Positions 29,132 to 36,601 of a stretch of DNA of 37,999 bases are shown here, piece by piece. The stretch spans positions 1 through 37,999 of the IMG/VR virus record IMGVR_UViG_3300008448_000256. One strand, given 5' to 3'. The position numbers were made by a program, and so were the translations under genes. Every line of letters starts with the position of its first letter. Positions within the stretch are counted from its first letter, which is position 1. The notes below the pieces were generated by a model that did no database searches, had not been told where the DNA came from, and saw only the letters and a program-made list of their open reading frames with translations. This DNA is from a virus.

Positions 29132-31326
29132 GGCTGGAAGGCTCCTTCGTTAGTCGGTGGGGATGAATTGCCACCATCGGCGGCGTCTGCTGCTTTGAAC
29201 TGCGCGGCGCTGAGAGTGGTTTGCGCGCTGATCTGTGCAATAGCAATGCGTGTCCGTGCGTCTAGCTCGGCTTTCCACTGCTCGAACTGCATCTTTTGCT
29301 GCTCCATCAACTGCGCAAATTCGGCCTTTTGGCGCTCACGTTCGGCGTCTCGCGCATCGTTAGCGGCTTGCAGTTCGAGATTGGCCTGCACTTCTTGCAG
29401 CTTGGCTTGTGCGCGTACCTGCTCGATTTGCATATCGGCCTGTAGCTTTTGCTGCGCCTGTTGCTGAGAGGCTTGCAACTTCATTTGCTCGACCTGCATA
29501 GCGGGGTCGGGCTTCGGAGGCTGTGGCGGCTGTTTGCTCGGGTCTTGGATGAAGTTCTGCACATCCTTAAACCCAGCGTTTTCGATGATCTTGGATTGCG
29601 TGTGATACAGGTGCGCAGGGGTAGACAAGCCCATACCCATGCCTGCCTGTTGCATCTGGTAGATCATGGTCAGCATCTGCGATTGCATCTGCTTGTCACC
29701 AGTACCCAAGCCCACGTTAATCGTCATGTCGTACTGATCGCGCCACTCTTGCGGGTCGTACTCCACAAACTCGTCACGCAGCTTGAATGAAAGCTTTTGC
29801 ATCTCGCCATCGGTGAGCAGCTTCAAAATGCCTTGGAAAATGGGTTTGACCAGCGTTTCGGCAAAGATGCGCGCTATCAGTTCAATCCGCTGCATCGCTG
29901 CCGTTTGGTCGATCTGGCGGCCTGTTGCGGTGTTGTTCAGGCTGTCGGGGTTCAGGCCCATCGAAGTACGAGATACGCCCGTGCGGTTCTCTCGCATACC
30001 CTGCACATACTCCAGCATCGGCATAGCAGCGCCACCGGCAAAGCTGGTCACTTCCTCGGTTACAGCATCGGCAGAGCGCATACGCACAATGCCACCAATG
30101 CGGCTATCAAGCAGGTCGTCCAAGTTCGCCATTGGCGTGCCGTTGGCGTCTGTGAGCAGCTTTTTGCGGGGGTTGGTCGTCAGCTTCAGGTTGTCCAGAG
30201 TGCCGCGCAGAATCTCGGTGTGCAGCTTCTGAATGTCGCCCACCAAGTCTTCGATGCTCATACCGTCCCAACGGTGGGGATTCAGTACGGGCGAGGTCGT
30301 GGCAATGGGAACGTGAGAAACGACTTCAGTGTCCAGAATCTTGTCACGTAGGCGCGTTACCTTGATGCGTTCGGCAATACCGTCGCCGTCCATATCAGCA
30401 AGCACGTACTCAATACGCAGCCATCCGAAAGCCATATCGTCGGCTTCTTCGTTGTCTGCTCGGGAAAATGCGCCGCTGTCTTGGCGGTCAACCGACATTA
30501 GGCGGTCTTCGTCTGCGTCCACCTCTACGTCAGAGGCCTTCAACTCGTCGGCTGTAGCTTTCAGGCCCATCGCCTTCACGTCAGACGCTGAGACGTACTT
30601 GAGCCTTGCCACATATGGGCAGTCTTGCAGGAGTGGGCTAGTCCAGTCTTTCTCAATCAGCAAGTGCGCCGGATTGAAGGCCTCGACCTTGCAAATCGTG
30701 CGCTTTTCTGTGATCTTGATGCGGCCTGTGTAGTGCGTGACAGGCTGCAATATGACCCCGCCCATCCCATCGGGCATAGGGTTGACCAATGGAGTGCCAT
30801 CAGGCCCCATAGCCTGCTCAGGATTGGCATATTCAATCTCGCCGCCGCTTTCTTGCAGCAGCATCGCAAGCATTTCCTCAGAAGCGCTCTTAAACGGCTG
30901 GCTGCTTACGACTTCTTGCGTTTCTTTGAACCAGTGAACCGCGCAGTTCTTGACTGTGAGCGCGTCCTTGATGGCTGTATAAAGTATCAAAAAGCCGTTG
31001 TTCTGTTTGTAGAAAACGTAATTGGCCGCGTCCGTTGCTTGCTCTGCGCCTTTTACCTCACTGGCCTTGGTTGGCTCAAACGCCACAGCCTTATCAGTGC
31101 TGGTGAGGGTATTGAGCATCGCTGGCAAAACCCACTCGACGCTATCGGCTACATCTGAGGCGACAACATTGCTCCAGCCCTCGTTTTCATCGCCGTATGG
31201 CAGGCGGTGATAAGCGCGCATAGCCCTCTCACGGGCGTCTCCAAGCTCACCATGCACGTAATGACCGGCTGCACTCTCTTTGCGCTGCAATAGCTCTAGC
31301 AGCTCTGTTTCGTCCATTTTCGACAT
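29128..31326 (-). CDS. Portal protein, P22-like
   Basis: 732 aa. MSKMDETELLELLQRKESAA..., DSVEWVLPAMLNTLTSTDKA, then long portal core with GMSIEDLVGDIQKLHTEILR, TGVSRTSMGLNPDSLNNTAT and GRQIDQTAAMQRIELIARIF, all features of the large P22-type portals. The last 150 residues are a Gln/Ala/Glu-rich coiled coil (barrel-like extension, KLQASQQQAQQKLQADMQIE). It is the DNA-entry ring at one vertex. Stop overlaps the start of the tailspike gene (ATGA). Confidence 0.9.
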   Translation of the reverse strand: MSKMDETELLELLQRKESAAGHYVHGELGDARERAMRAYHRLPYGDENEGWSNVVASDVADSVEWVLPAMLNTLTSTDKAVAFEPTKASEVKGAEQATDAANYVFYKQNNGFLILYTAIKDALTVKNCAVHWFKETQEVVSSQPFKSASEEMLAMLLQESGGEIEYANPEQAMGPDGTPLVNPMPDGMGGVILQPVTHYTGRIKITEKRTICKVEAFNPAHLLIEKDWTSPLLQDCPYVARLKYVSASDVKAMGLKATADELKASDVEVDADEDRLMSVDRQDSGAFSRADNEEADDMAFGWLRIEYVLADMDGDGIAERIKVTRLRDKILDTEVVSHVPIATTSPVLNPHRWDGMSIEDLVGDIQKLHTEILRGTLDNLKLTTNPRKKLLTDANGTPMANLDDLLDSRIGGIVRMRSADAVTEEVTSFAGGAAMPMLEYVQGMRENRTGVSRTSMGLNPDSLNNTATGRQIDQTAAMQRIELIARIFAETLVKPIFQGILKLLTDGEMQKLSFKLRDEFVEYDPQEWRDQYDMTINVGLGTGDKQMQSQMLTMIYQMQQAGMGMGLSTPAHLYHTQSKIIENAGFKDVQNFIQDPSKQPPQPPKPDPAMQVEQMKLQASQQQAQQKLQADMQIEQVRAQAKLQEVQANLELQAANDARDAERERQKAEFAQLMEQQKMQFEQWKAELDARTRIAIAQISAQTTLSAAQFKAADAADGGNSSPPTNEGAFQP

Positions 31327-31337
31327 AGGTTCTCCAG

Positions 31338-31378
31338 CGCTATCACAGCGTTGGGCCTATTGTCAAAAGTGGTAAAGC
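31338..31378 (-). promoter_or_regulatory. Late element A: promoter-like 20-mer plus hairpin before portal
   Basis: GCTTTACCACTTTTGACAAT (31378-31359 on the minus strand), then CGCT-gtgat-AGCG (31350-31338), CT and GGAG, before the portal ATG at 31326. Confidence 0.7.
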
Positions 31379-31393
31379 GGCTAGACTCGCTCT

Positions 31394-31582
31394 ATGAGCG
31401 CTCAAACCTTCCCATCTGATTTCTGTAGCGGTATAACTGGCAAAGAGCCATCAAGCAGGCTTAAGCGGCTATCCAAGCGCAAGCTGAAGAAGCGCGTTCA
31501 GTCCATGCTTGCTGATGCAATGCAAGCCAGCGCTGTGAAGCTGTCGCCAGTGGCTAGAACCGCTTTCTCTGCCTTTATGTAG
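31394..31582 (+). CDS. Isolated plus-strand basic ORF upstream of portal
   Basis: 62 codons, MSAQTFPSDFCSGITGKEPS, Lys/Arg-rich middle (RLKRLSKRKLKKRVQSML) and an Ala-rich end. It is the only plus-strand frame filling a 248-base gap between two minus-strand genes, overlaps the neighbour at 31575 by 8 bases, and starts 15 bases past element A on the opposite strand. No good ribosome binding site; real status uncertain. Confidence 0.35.
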   Translation: MSAQTFPSDFCSGITGKEPSSRLKRLSKRKLKKRVQSMLADAMQASAVKLSPVARTAFSAFM

Positions 31583-31904
31583 GCATTGCCTCACCGATAG
31601 CCGCTGCTGCTCTCACTATGGCGCGGCGGGTTGCGGCGTAGTCGCATGGGTCGGAAAAATCAGAAAACTCCCCCGCATCACTCCGAGCGATTCCAACACT
31701 TAGAGACATTTTTAGCCGTACAGCCAGCCGCAGCGCGTCGCCGTCGTCGTGCATGGGGTTGAACGTCTTTTCTGTTTTGGTGCCATCCATGTTCCACCAC
31801 TGAAAGCCGTATTTGTCGCCATAAGTAAGCCAGCTATTCAGCTTTTTTGGAACATCAATCCCCGCAGCCTTAGCCGCTTTCTCCAATAGCTCACGATCAT
31901 TCAT
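31575..31904 (-). CDS. Hypothetical protein of accessory cassette
   Basis: 109 aa from ATG 31904 (GCAAGGAGC before it): MNDRELLEKAAKAAGI, W-rich centre (YGDKYGFQWWNMDGTKTEKT), then NPMHDDGDALRLAVRL and ATRRAIVRAAAAIGEAM. The 'NP--DDGDALRLAV-L' core and 'RRAIVRAAA-IG' tail recur in a family of small phage proteins of unknown function. Confidence 0.75.
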   Translation of the reverse strand: MNDRELLEKAAKAAGIDVPKKLNSWLTYGDKYGFQWWNMDGTKTEKTFNPMHDDGDALRLAVRLKMSLSVGIARSDAGEFSDFSDPCDYAATRRAIVRAAAAIGEAMPT

Positions 31905-32094
31905 TTCTTGCTCCTTGCGCGGACTGATTAATTTCCACAGATGCAACCTCTGCCGCAGCCGACACTGCGTGTAGAGCAACACGCACGGCCTCATCAAAAA
32001 CCGTGCTAAGTGCGTTGTTGTCTGTGCTCTTGGACATGGATTTTTCCATCTCCTTCATGGCAAATAGAAATTTGTCAGAATCAATGACTCTCAT
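31897..32094 (-). CDS. Hypothetical protein of accessory cassette
   Basis: 65 aa, MRVIDSDKFLFAMKEMEKSM, helical and mixed charge. Start overlaps the preceding TAA (TAATG), and the end overlaps the next gene by 8 bases. No family recognised. Confidence 0.65.
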   Translation of the reverse strand: MRVIDSDKFLFAMKEMEKSMSKSTDNNALSTVFDEAVRVALHAVSAAAEVASVEINQSAQGARNE

Positions 32095-32267
32095 TACTTC
32101 CCCCTTGTTTGCTCAATAGCCTCATCCAGCAAGCGCTTTGCCCAGCGACTACCGCCTAGCTCATCCCACTTTGCCTTTTGCTCGTCAGTCAGCCGCGCCT
32201 TGACTATGTGTCGGGCGGGGTTGTCGGCTGGGGGGCGTCCTGCGCCTGGTTGTTTGCCGCCTTTCAT
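32094..32267 (-). CDS. GRP-motif/GGSRW small DNA-binding-like protein
   Basis: 57 aa: MKGGKQPGAGRPPADNPARH, then IVKARLTDEQKAKWDELGGS-RWAKRLLDEA. An AT-hook-like GRP segment precedes a ribbon-helix-helix-like stretch. It shares GRPxxP and the E-x-GGSRWxxR pattern with the protein at 36078-36254, so the two are paralogs. Likely a small regulator. ATGA-coupled to its upstream neighbour. Confidence 0.65.
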   Translation of the reverse strand: MKGGKQPGAGRPPADNPARHIVKARLTDEQKAKWDELGGSRWAKRLLDEAIEQTRGK

Positions 32268-32461
32268 GCTGCCTCTACAGAATCAAGCAGCGCGTCTAGC
32301 TTGGCGTTAAGTGCGTCAACCTTCTTTTGCGCCGCTTGTGTCAAGAATGTTTGATTGCCGCTGTAGTAGGCCTTAGCGCCACCACACACACTAGATGGAT
32401 TGTTTTCAATCTGGGCAATCTTGATTTCAAGCGCTTTGATTTGTTCTGCTGCTGTTGCCAT
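32264..32461 (-). CDS. Helical protein, first gene of accessory cassette
   Basis: 65 aa from ATG 32461, which has AAGGGG at 7 bases (better spaced than the alternative ATG at 32467). MATAAEQIKALEIKIAQIEN, then CGGAKAYYSGNQTFLTQAAQ and a Leu/Ala heptad-like helix. A coiled-coil protein of unknown role. Confidence 0.65.
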   Translation of the reverse strand: MATAAEQIKALEIKIAQIENNPSSVCGGAKAYYSGNQTFLTQAAQKKVDALNAKLDALLDSVEAA

Positions 32462-32493
32462 CTTCATTCCCCTTAGTGTGTTGCGATGAATGA

Positions 32494-32521
32494 ATTATAG
32501 GCCCACAACAAACAATTGCAA
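32494..32521 (-). promoter_or_regulatory. Sigma70-type promoter for the accessory cassette
   Basis: On the minus strand TTGCAA (32521-32516), 16-base spacer, and a perfect TATAAT (32499-32494), about 33 bases before the first cassette gene. No 20-mer late element is nearby. Confidence 0.65.
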
Positions 32522-32546
32522 GCAGTATTTGCTACCGTTCGTCGGA

Positions 32547-33869
32547 TTATGTGACGTAGCGCTTTTTATACGCAATCGGCTTTTGAGCAGGCGAAGCAGC
32601 GCCCATAGCCTCAGACACGACAGCCATCAAGCCGAAGCTATCAGCGCCGTGACTTGACCAATCGTGTTCAGGGCCTAAACCAATCGAGCGGTTCCCATCT
32701 CGCTTTTCGTGATACCAGCCGATAGCCTCTAGGCCAGCTTCACAGCCATCCTTATCAATCCACATTGAGGGAAATACGCGCTGTGCAGCACGGACACGAA
32801 GCATTGCCGCGCCCTTGCCTTGATTGGGCACGACTTCCACTGGATAGCCTGCGCCCTCGAATGCGCTCTTGTAGGACACGTCAAACACCTTGTCTTGTGT
32901 GTCGCCGTCATGGGGTAGCCAGATGGTTGTATTGGCTCCGGTGTAGCCGTTCTCACGTAGCCATTCAAAATGAGATTTGGCGGGTTGACCTACAGCCTCG
33001 TAATACTTGAGAACGCGCCGCTCTCTGCCGATGAACTGAGCCACCCATATAGTGAAGGCGTCCGCACGTTGACCAGTTCCCCCAATGTCGCAGAAGGCGC
33101 GGAACGTCATCAATGGGTCAGGGCCGACTCTGCCTATCCTGCCCTCGGCTTTGGCTTGAATGATGCTCTTGGCGTAGTAAGCGCCCTCCACTACCCCAAC
33201 GTAGTCACCTTCCCAGATGTGTTCGTACTGATCGGGGCGTTCTTCCAAGTCTCGCAAGCGCTCACGCTCCAGCTTGGCGGGGAATTTGGGGTTGTCGGTG
33301 TAGTTCAGCTCGACAACCTTGATTAGCGGGTCTTTGGCGAATCGAAACCGCTTTTCTACCGTGGCCTTCTTGCGCTTGGGGTTCCATGTCACCCACAACT
33401 CAGCGTTCCAATCTGTGCCTTCTTCCCGCAGCGTAGGAATGAGCGTGTTAAACGCTTCGTCCGTCACCGGCTCGGCTTCGTCAATCCAACAAATGAGAAT
33501 GCGCCCCTTAGACTTCACAGAGGCAATGTTGCGATCTAGCCCGACGAAAGCGAACTCTATATTTCCGTCGAAGCTCTTGATGTAGTTTTGGCCTATGTCG
33601 TAATAGGCCTTCAGGAATGGCTCATCCTCAATGGCTCGTTTCAGTTCCTCAAGGGAGGAATCAGCCAAGGAGTTCATGAACTGACGCGCACAGAGCAATA
33701 GGCCCTTGGTGCCGGTGCTACCGTACATGTAGCCACGTATAGCTATCAGCTTGGCGAATGAGCGTGTTTTGCCTGAGCCTCGCCCACCGTAAGCACCGCG
33801 AACGTCAGCAGGCCCATCAAATACGGGCCTTAGCTTGTCAGGGATTGCGATTTGTACTGTGCCTGTCAT
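32547..33869 (-). CDS. terL: Terminase large subunit
   Basis: 440 aa from ATG 33869, chosen because related proteins begin with a short M-T-x-x-V-x-h-P leader; longer frames start at GTG without spacing for a ribosome binding site. Walker A GGRGSGKT (28-35), Walker B ILICWIDEAE with Asp130/Glu131, coupling TWNPKR, and a C-terminal nuclease domain starting at FCDIGGTGQRADAFTIW. The PBSX/terminase-3-type motor cuts and packages DNA into the prohead. A 130-base spacer separates it from terS. Confidence 0.95.
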   Translation of the reverse strand: MTGTVQIAIPDKLRPVFDGPADVRGAYGGRGSGKTRSFAKLIAIRGYMYGSTGTKGLLLCARQFMNSLADSSLEELKRAIEDEPFLKAYYDIGQNYIKSFDGNIEFAFVGLDRNIASVKSKGRILICWIDEAEPVTDEAFNTLIPTLREEGTDWNAELWVTWNPKRKKATVEKRFRFAKDPLIKVVELNYTDNPKFPAKLERERLRDLEERPDQYEHIWEGDYVGVVEGAYYAKSIIQAKAEGRIGRVGPDPLMTFRAFCDIGGTGQRADAFTIWVAQFIGRERRVLKYYEAVGQPAKSHFEWLRENGYTGANTTIWLPHDGDTQDKVFDVSYKSAFEGAGYPVEVVPNQGKGAAMLRVRAAQRVFPSMWIDKDGCEAGLEAIGWYHEKRDGNRSIGLGPEHDWSSHGADSFGLMAVVSEAMGAASPAQKPIAYKKRYVT

Positions 33870-33999
33870 GGGCCAACGCCCCACACAACCCAATGCCATG
33901 CTTCGTAGGCTGTAGAACCATGAGCAACCCGCGCATAGTTCCCGCAATCTGCTTGGCACCTCCAGAAGTTGGGGGCCAATCTCTCAATAAATGGTTTCT

Positions 34000-34431
34000 T
34001 CACTCGCCATCCTTGCGCATGGCAACCAGTTCAATGCGGGTCACTGTCTGCAATGGGTTCTCTTTGTCGCCAGATAGCTCCAGCTTGTCGCCGTATATCT
34101 TGGGCAGCATCTTGGAGAGCATCCACTTGCGGGTGTCCACTCGTAAGCGGTTACGGGCAATCGCTGTCGGGCTAAGGTCTAGGCGCACATCCTCGCCATC
34201 GTGCTTAACCTCTACCTCGTACTCATCGGAGATATTCAAGATGGTGTCTGCCAGTTGCAGATAGCCAATCTCACGGCTTCTCGCGTATTGTGTAGAAAAC
34301 TCTGGATTTGATCGCGTCCAGTTGAGGATAGTGCGTGCTGATTCGCCCACTGATTCAGCGGCTTTGCGCAGACTTAGACCATCCTCTAAGGCTATGCAGA
34401 TTTCGTCTGCTTTCTGTTGGTCAAAGGCCAT
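34000..34431 (-). CDS. terS: Terminase small subunit
   Basis: 143 aa from ATG 34431, starting MAFDQQKADEICIALEDGLS, with LRKAAESVGESARTILNWTR as the helix-turn-helix and LQLADTILNISDEY...TRKWMLSKMLPKIYG as the oligomerisation region, the layout of small terminases that select viral DNA. Its first 25 residues are related to the N-terminus of the GIY-YIG protein just upstream. Two bases separate that gene's stop from this ATG. Confidence 0.85.
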   Translation of the reverse strand: MAFDQQKADEICIALEDGLSLRKAAESVGESARTILNWTRSNPEFSTQYARSREIGYLQLADTILNISDEYEVEVKHDGEDVRLDLSPTAIARNRLRVDTRKWMLSKMLPKIYGDKLELSGDKENPLQTVTRIELVAMRKDGE

Positions 34432-34433
34432 GA

Positions 34434-34991
34434 TTAAATAGCGCTCCATTCGCCGAAAAGTTCGGGGTTCTTTATCGCCGCATACCTAAGCTTTCCTTTT
34501 ATTTCTTCAGAAAGATGACCACGCTTCAGCGCGTCGCCAAACGTCCGCTTTAGCCACCATATGCGCTTTCTATTAGCATCACCATGAAGCCTTTTCGCAT
34601 TGCTGGCCCCATTTGCAGCCCTGACGCTGCGAGGACAAAATGGCTGGTTTCCTCCATCTGCAATGTTTAGCAAACGAAAGCCGTCTGATCGGTATTGAGA
34701 AATAGCCTCAACCTCGGAAGCCTCCCAATCCCAAGAGGACATTAATACCGATAACTTTGGAACAAGCCCTCGCCTCAAAAGACTGCGAATCCAATCGTAA
34801 AGTGGCGTTTTCCTGTCGCTGGATAGGTGCTGTTTAAAACGGGTGAGAGAGTTCTTTGCCTTGCCGATGTAACGCACATCACCGCTAATCGGGTCATAAA
34901 TGGCGTATATCTCTACACACGCAGCGCGGAGGCTCTTGCCTTCCTCTAGCAGCGCACACACAGCATCAGCAGCGACTTGATTGAATGCCAT
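34434..34991 (-). CDS. GIY-YIG endonuclease fused to a TerS-like N-terminus
   Basis: 185 aa from ATG 34991 (ATGA junction with the upstream gene). Residues 1-25 (MAFNQVAADAVCALLEEGKS, LRAAC) are a second, diverged copy of the TerS start. Residues 27-105 form a GIY-YIG nuclease: VEIYAIYDP ... VRYIGKAKNSLTRFKQHLSS with Tyr29, Tyr41-Ile42-Gly43 and Arg51. A basic tail (KRIWWLKRTFGDALKRGHLS) is a probable DNA-binding region. A homing endonuclease that captured the terS start during insertion is the simplest reading. Confidence 0.85.
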   Translation of the reverse strand: MAFNQVAADAVCALLEEGKSLRAACVEIYAIYDPISGDVRYIGKAKNSLTRFKQHLSSDRKTPLYDWIRSLLRRGLVPKLSVLMSSWDWEASEVEAISQYRSDGFRLLNIADGGNQPFCPRSVRAANGASNAKRLHGDANRKRIWWLKRTFGDALKRGHLSEEIKGKLRYAAIKNPELFGEWSAI

Positions 34992-35179
34992 CACACATCC
35001 CACCTATCAGCGCCGATACAAACGAATCTCTCATCGTTTGCGGTGAACTCTTCTTCAGTGATTCGCTCGGCAGTGTCAAACGGGATGTATTGCCCTTCCC
35101 ACGATAGGTAAACGGGCAAGTCTTGCGGGTAGCTCTCCAAAAGCTTGCGGAGTTCTCCGACTGTGATTGGCTTGGTCAT
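34991..35179 (-). CDS. Hypothetical protein
   Basis: 62 aa, MTKPITVGELRKLLESYPQD, then LPVYLSWEGQYIPFD...FVCIGADRW. The 'h-x-ELh-hLe-hPxDhPVhh' start is frequent in small phage proteins; no known activity. ATG preferred over the upstream GTG; ATGA-coupled on both sides. Confidence 0.75.
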   Translation of the reverse strand: MTKPITVGELRKLLESYPQDLPVYLSWEGQYIPFDTAERITEEEFTANDERFVCIGADRWDV

Positions 35180-35361
35180 CACTCAGCCCTCCACCACGGA
35201 GCAGCCGCAGCACTATGCGCTTGATAGCTCTGGCCTGTTACCTTGTGGCGTGCTTGATAGCCTTGAGGTGTGCGAACTAGCTCAAACTGATCGTGATATG
35301 CGGCCTTCACTGCTTTGAAGTGATCGGCTAAGAAGTTTTCGATTGGTTTGCTGTTGGTCAT
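35179..35361 (-). CDS. Hypothetical protein
   Basis: 60 aa, MTNSKPIENFLADHFKAVKA, then ELVRTPQGYQARHKVTGQSY. Short helical N-terminus and a beta-like C-terminus. ATG at 35361 overlaps the previous stop (TGA); the GTG one codon upstream is an alternative. Confidence 0.65.
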   Translation of the reverse strand: MTNSKPIENFLADHFKAVKAAYHDQFELVRTPQGYQARHKVTGQSYQAHSAAAAPWWRAE

Positions 35362-35618
35362 CACGCCACCCCTTCAAGTGCAATCTCTTGCCCCAACTTG
35401 AACGGGCGCTTGTCCTTGTAGAAGATGCGGCCTGTCTCTGCGTAGTTGTCGCAGATGCTCATTGCGGTTGCTGTCACGCCCATGCAATATGCGAAATGAT
35501 GTTCTGGCTTCTCTGGCACAACTTGCACAGTAAGGGCCGCAATGTCTTGTGCTACTTCATCCGGCCAATTGCGGAAAATGCTGCATTTGCGGATTGTTTT
35601 GGCTAACCTGTCTTGCAT
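35361..35618 (-). CDS. Hypothetical protein
   Basis: 85 aa, MQDRLAKTIRKCSIFRNWPD, then VPEKPEHHFAYCMGVTATAM. Mostly helical, two-domain look with no recognised family. AAGGACTCAC gives a ribosome binding site. First gene of the short operon leading to terS, after a 436-base interval without clear genes. Confidence 0.7.
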   Translation of the reverse strand: MQDRLAKTIRKCSIFRNWPDEVAQDIAALTVQVVPEKPEHHFAYCMGVTATAMSICDNYAETGRIFYKDKRPFKLGQEIALEGVA

Positions 35619-36055
35619 GTGAGTCCTTACGGGTGTTCACGGTTAATAAATTGACGACTCACCCTCTCGCCAGTCGTATGCGGTAGTGACGCAACTCAAC
35701 GCGCTCTATCTGGAGTGAAGCCATCAAGTAAACCGCCTGTCCTTTAGCTGCATCAACGTGAATTGATACACAAGCGGCTTACGTGATAGAAATCCCCCGC
35801 ATGACTTTCTGCGCTTTCGCCAGTGACAGAGGCGAGGGACAAATATCAATGAATCGCATTGGGTCTTGACCTTTCGGCTGCGCTTCTGCCCTTCTCCACA
35901 TTCAACGGTTGAGCATTGGGAATTGCTCGGGTCATTCCCAACATTTAGCCGTGTTGGGCGCTGCCGTATTTCAGCGAATGATCGGCGCATAAGTTGCAGA
36001 GCCACAATCCCTTAGCTAAAAAGCGTCCGTGGTGTTGATTGCGCTCTGCCCCTCT
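35619..36055 (-). other. Interval of about 440 bases without a clear gene
   Basis: Downstream of element E. It contains a chain of very short minus-strand frames whose stops and starts overlap (32, 26, 15, 21 and 11 codons in order), for example MLGMTRAIPNAQPLNVEKG and MASLQIERVELRHYRIRLAR, but none has a convincing ribosome binding site. A 93-codon frame (35724-36005) has non-protein-like composition. It could be a structured leader, or micro-genes. Confidence 0.4.
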
Positions 36056-36075
36056 ATTCTCTAAAGTGGTAAAGC
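36056..36075 (-). promoter_or_regulatory. Late element E: promoter-like 20-mer
   Basis: GCTTTACCACTTTAGAGAAT on the minus strand (36075-36056), two bases after the stop codon of the GGSRW gene and at the head of the packaging/head operon. One base differs from the GACAAT half of the other copies. Confidence 0.65.
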
Positions 36076-36077
36076 GG

Positions 36078-36254
36078 TTACTTCGTCAGCCCCTCCATGA
36101 TTCGATCTAGCCACCGACTGCCGCCCATCTCGTAGAACTTGTCTCGCGCCTTCTTGCTCTTTGGCCTCCATCCCACTGTCGGAATTAGCGGCTTCTTGGG
36201 GCGTCCAGCCTTGGGCGTTACCTCGTGTTTTGTTACACAAATATCGTTTTTCAT
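36078..36254 (-). CDS. GRP-motif/GGSRW small DNA-binding-like protein
   Basis: 58 aa from ATG 36254: MKNDICVTKHEVTPKAGRPK, then KKARDKFYEMGGSRWLDRIM. It shares GRPxxP, a K-x-x-x-K-x-x-E helix and GGSRW-x-x-R with the protein at 32094-32267, forming a two-member family in this phage. An AT-hook-like GRP and an RHH-like C-terminus suggest DNA binding. ATGA-coupled to the upstream gene. Confidence 0.7.
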   Translation of the reverse strand: MKNDICVTKHEVTPKAGRPKKPLIPTVGWRPKSKKARDKFYEMGGSRWLDRIMEGLTK

Positions 36255-36550
36255 TGATGAATGCTCACCATAAAGATTGAAGGGCAACCCTTGAAAATGT
36301 CTGAAGATGCCAACTCACTCTGCGGCACTTGGTCAGGTAGATACCAGTGTGTGCGCCCATTCACATCAACCGGCTTCACCATCCCTATGTGGCTCAGGTT
36401 GTAGACCGCGCTTTTCACTTGCCCGATGAACTTCTTTGTGTCCACCCTGATCTTCTCTAGCGAGTGATTGCCGTCTTTGATGGAGTCGTACACCAAGCGC
36501 ATGGTGCTGTTCGGCTTGGAGAGCTTTACCGGCTGGTTCTTCTTCAACAT
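36251..36550 (-). CDS. Winged-helix-like hypothetical protein
   Basis: 99 aa. MLKKNQPVKLSKPNSTMRLV, DSIKDGNHSLEKIRVDTKKF, then VKSAVYNLSHIGMVKPVDVN-GRTHWYL: helix-turn-helix plus wing (the 'V-G-THW-L' part), as in small phage regulators. AGGGGC ribosome binding site. In lambda's map this is near Q, but no Q family signature is seen. Confidence 0.65.
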   Translation of the reverse strand: MLKKNQPVKLSKPNSTMRLVYDSIKDGNHSLEKIRVDTKKFIGQVKSAVYNLSHIGMVKPVDVNGRTHWYLPDQVPQSELASSDIFKGCPSIFMVSIHQ

Positions 36551-36601
36551 GTCTTGCCCCTTGCTTAGTAGTGGTTGATGCGGGTGTATGGGCGGGATGG
36601 T

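Noticed and set aside
35724-36005. 93-codon minus-strand frame
   Set aside because: Composition is not protein-like (Cys/Arg/Ser-rich, no clear helix or strand pattern) and no ribosome binding site is seen.
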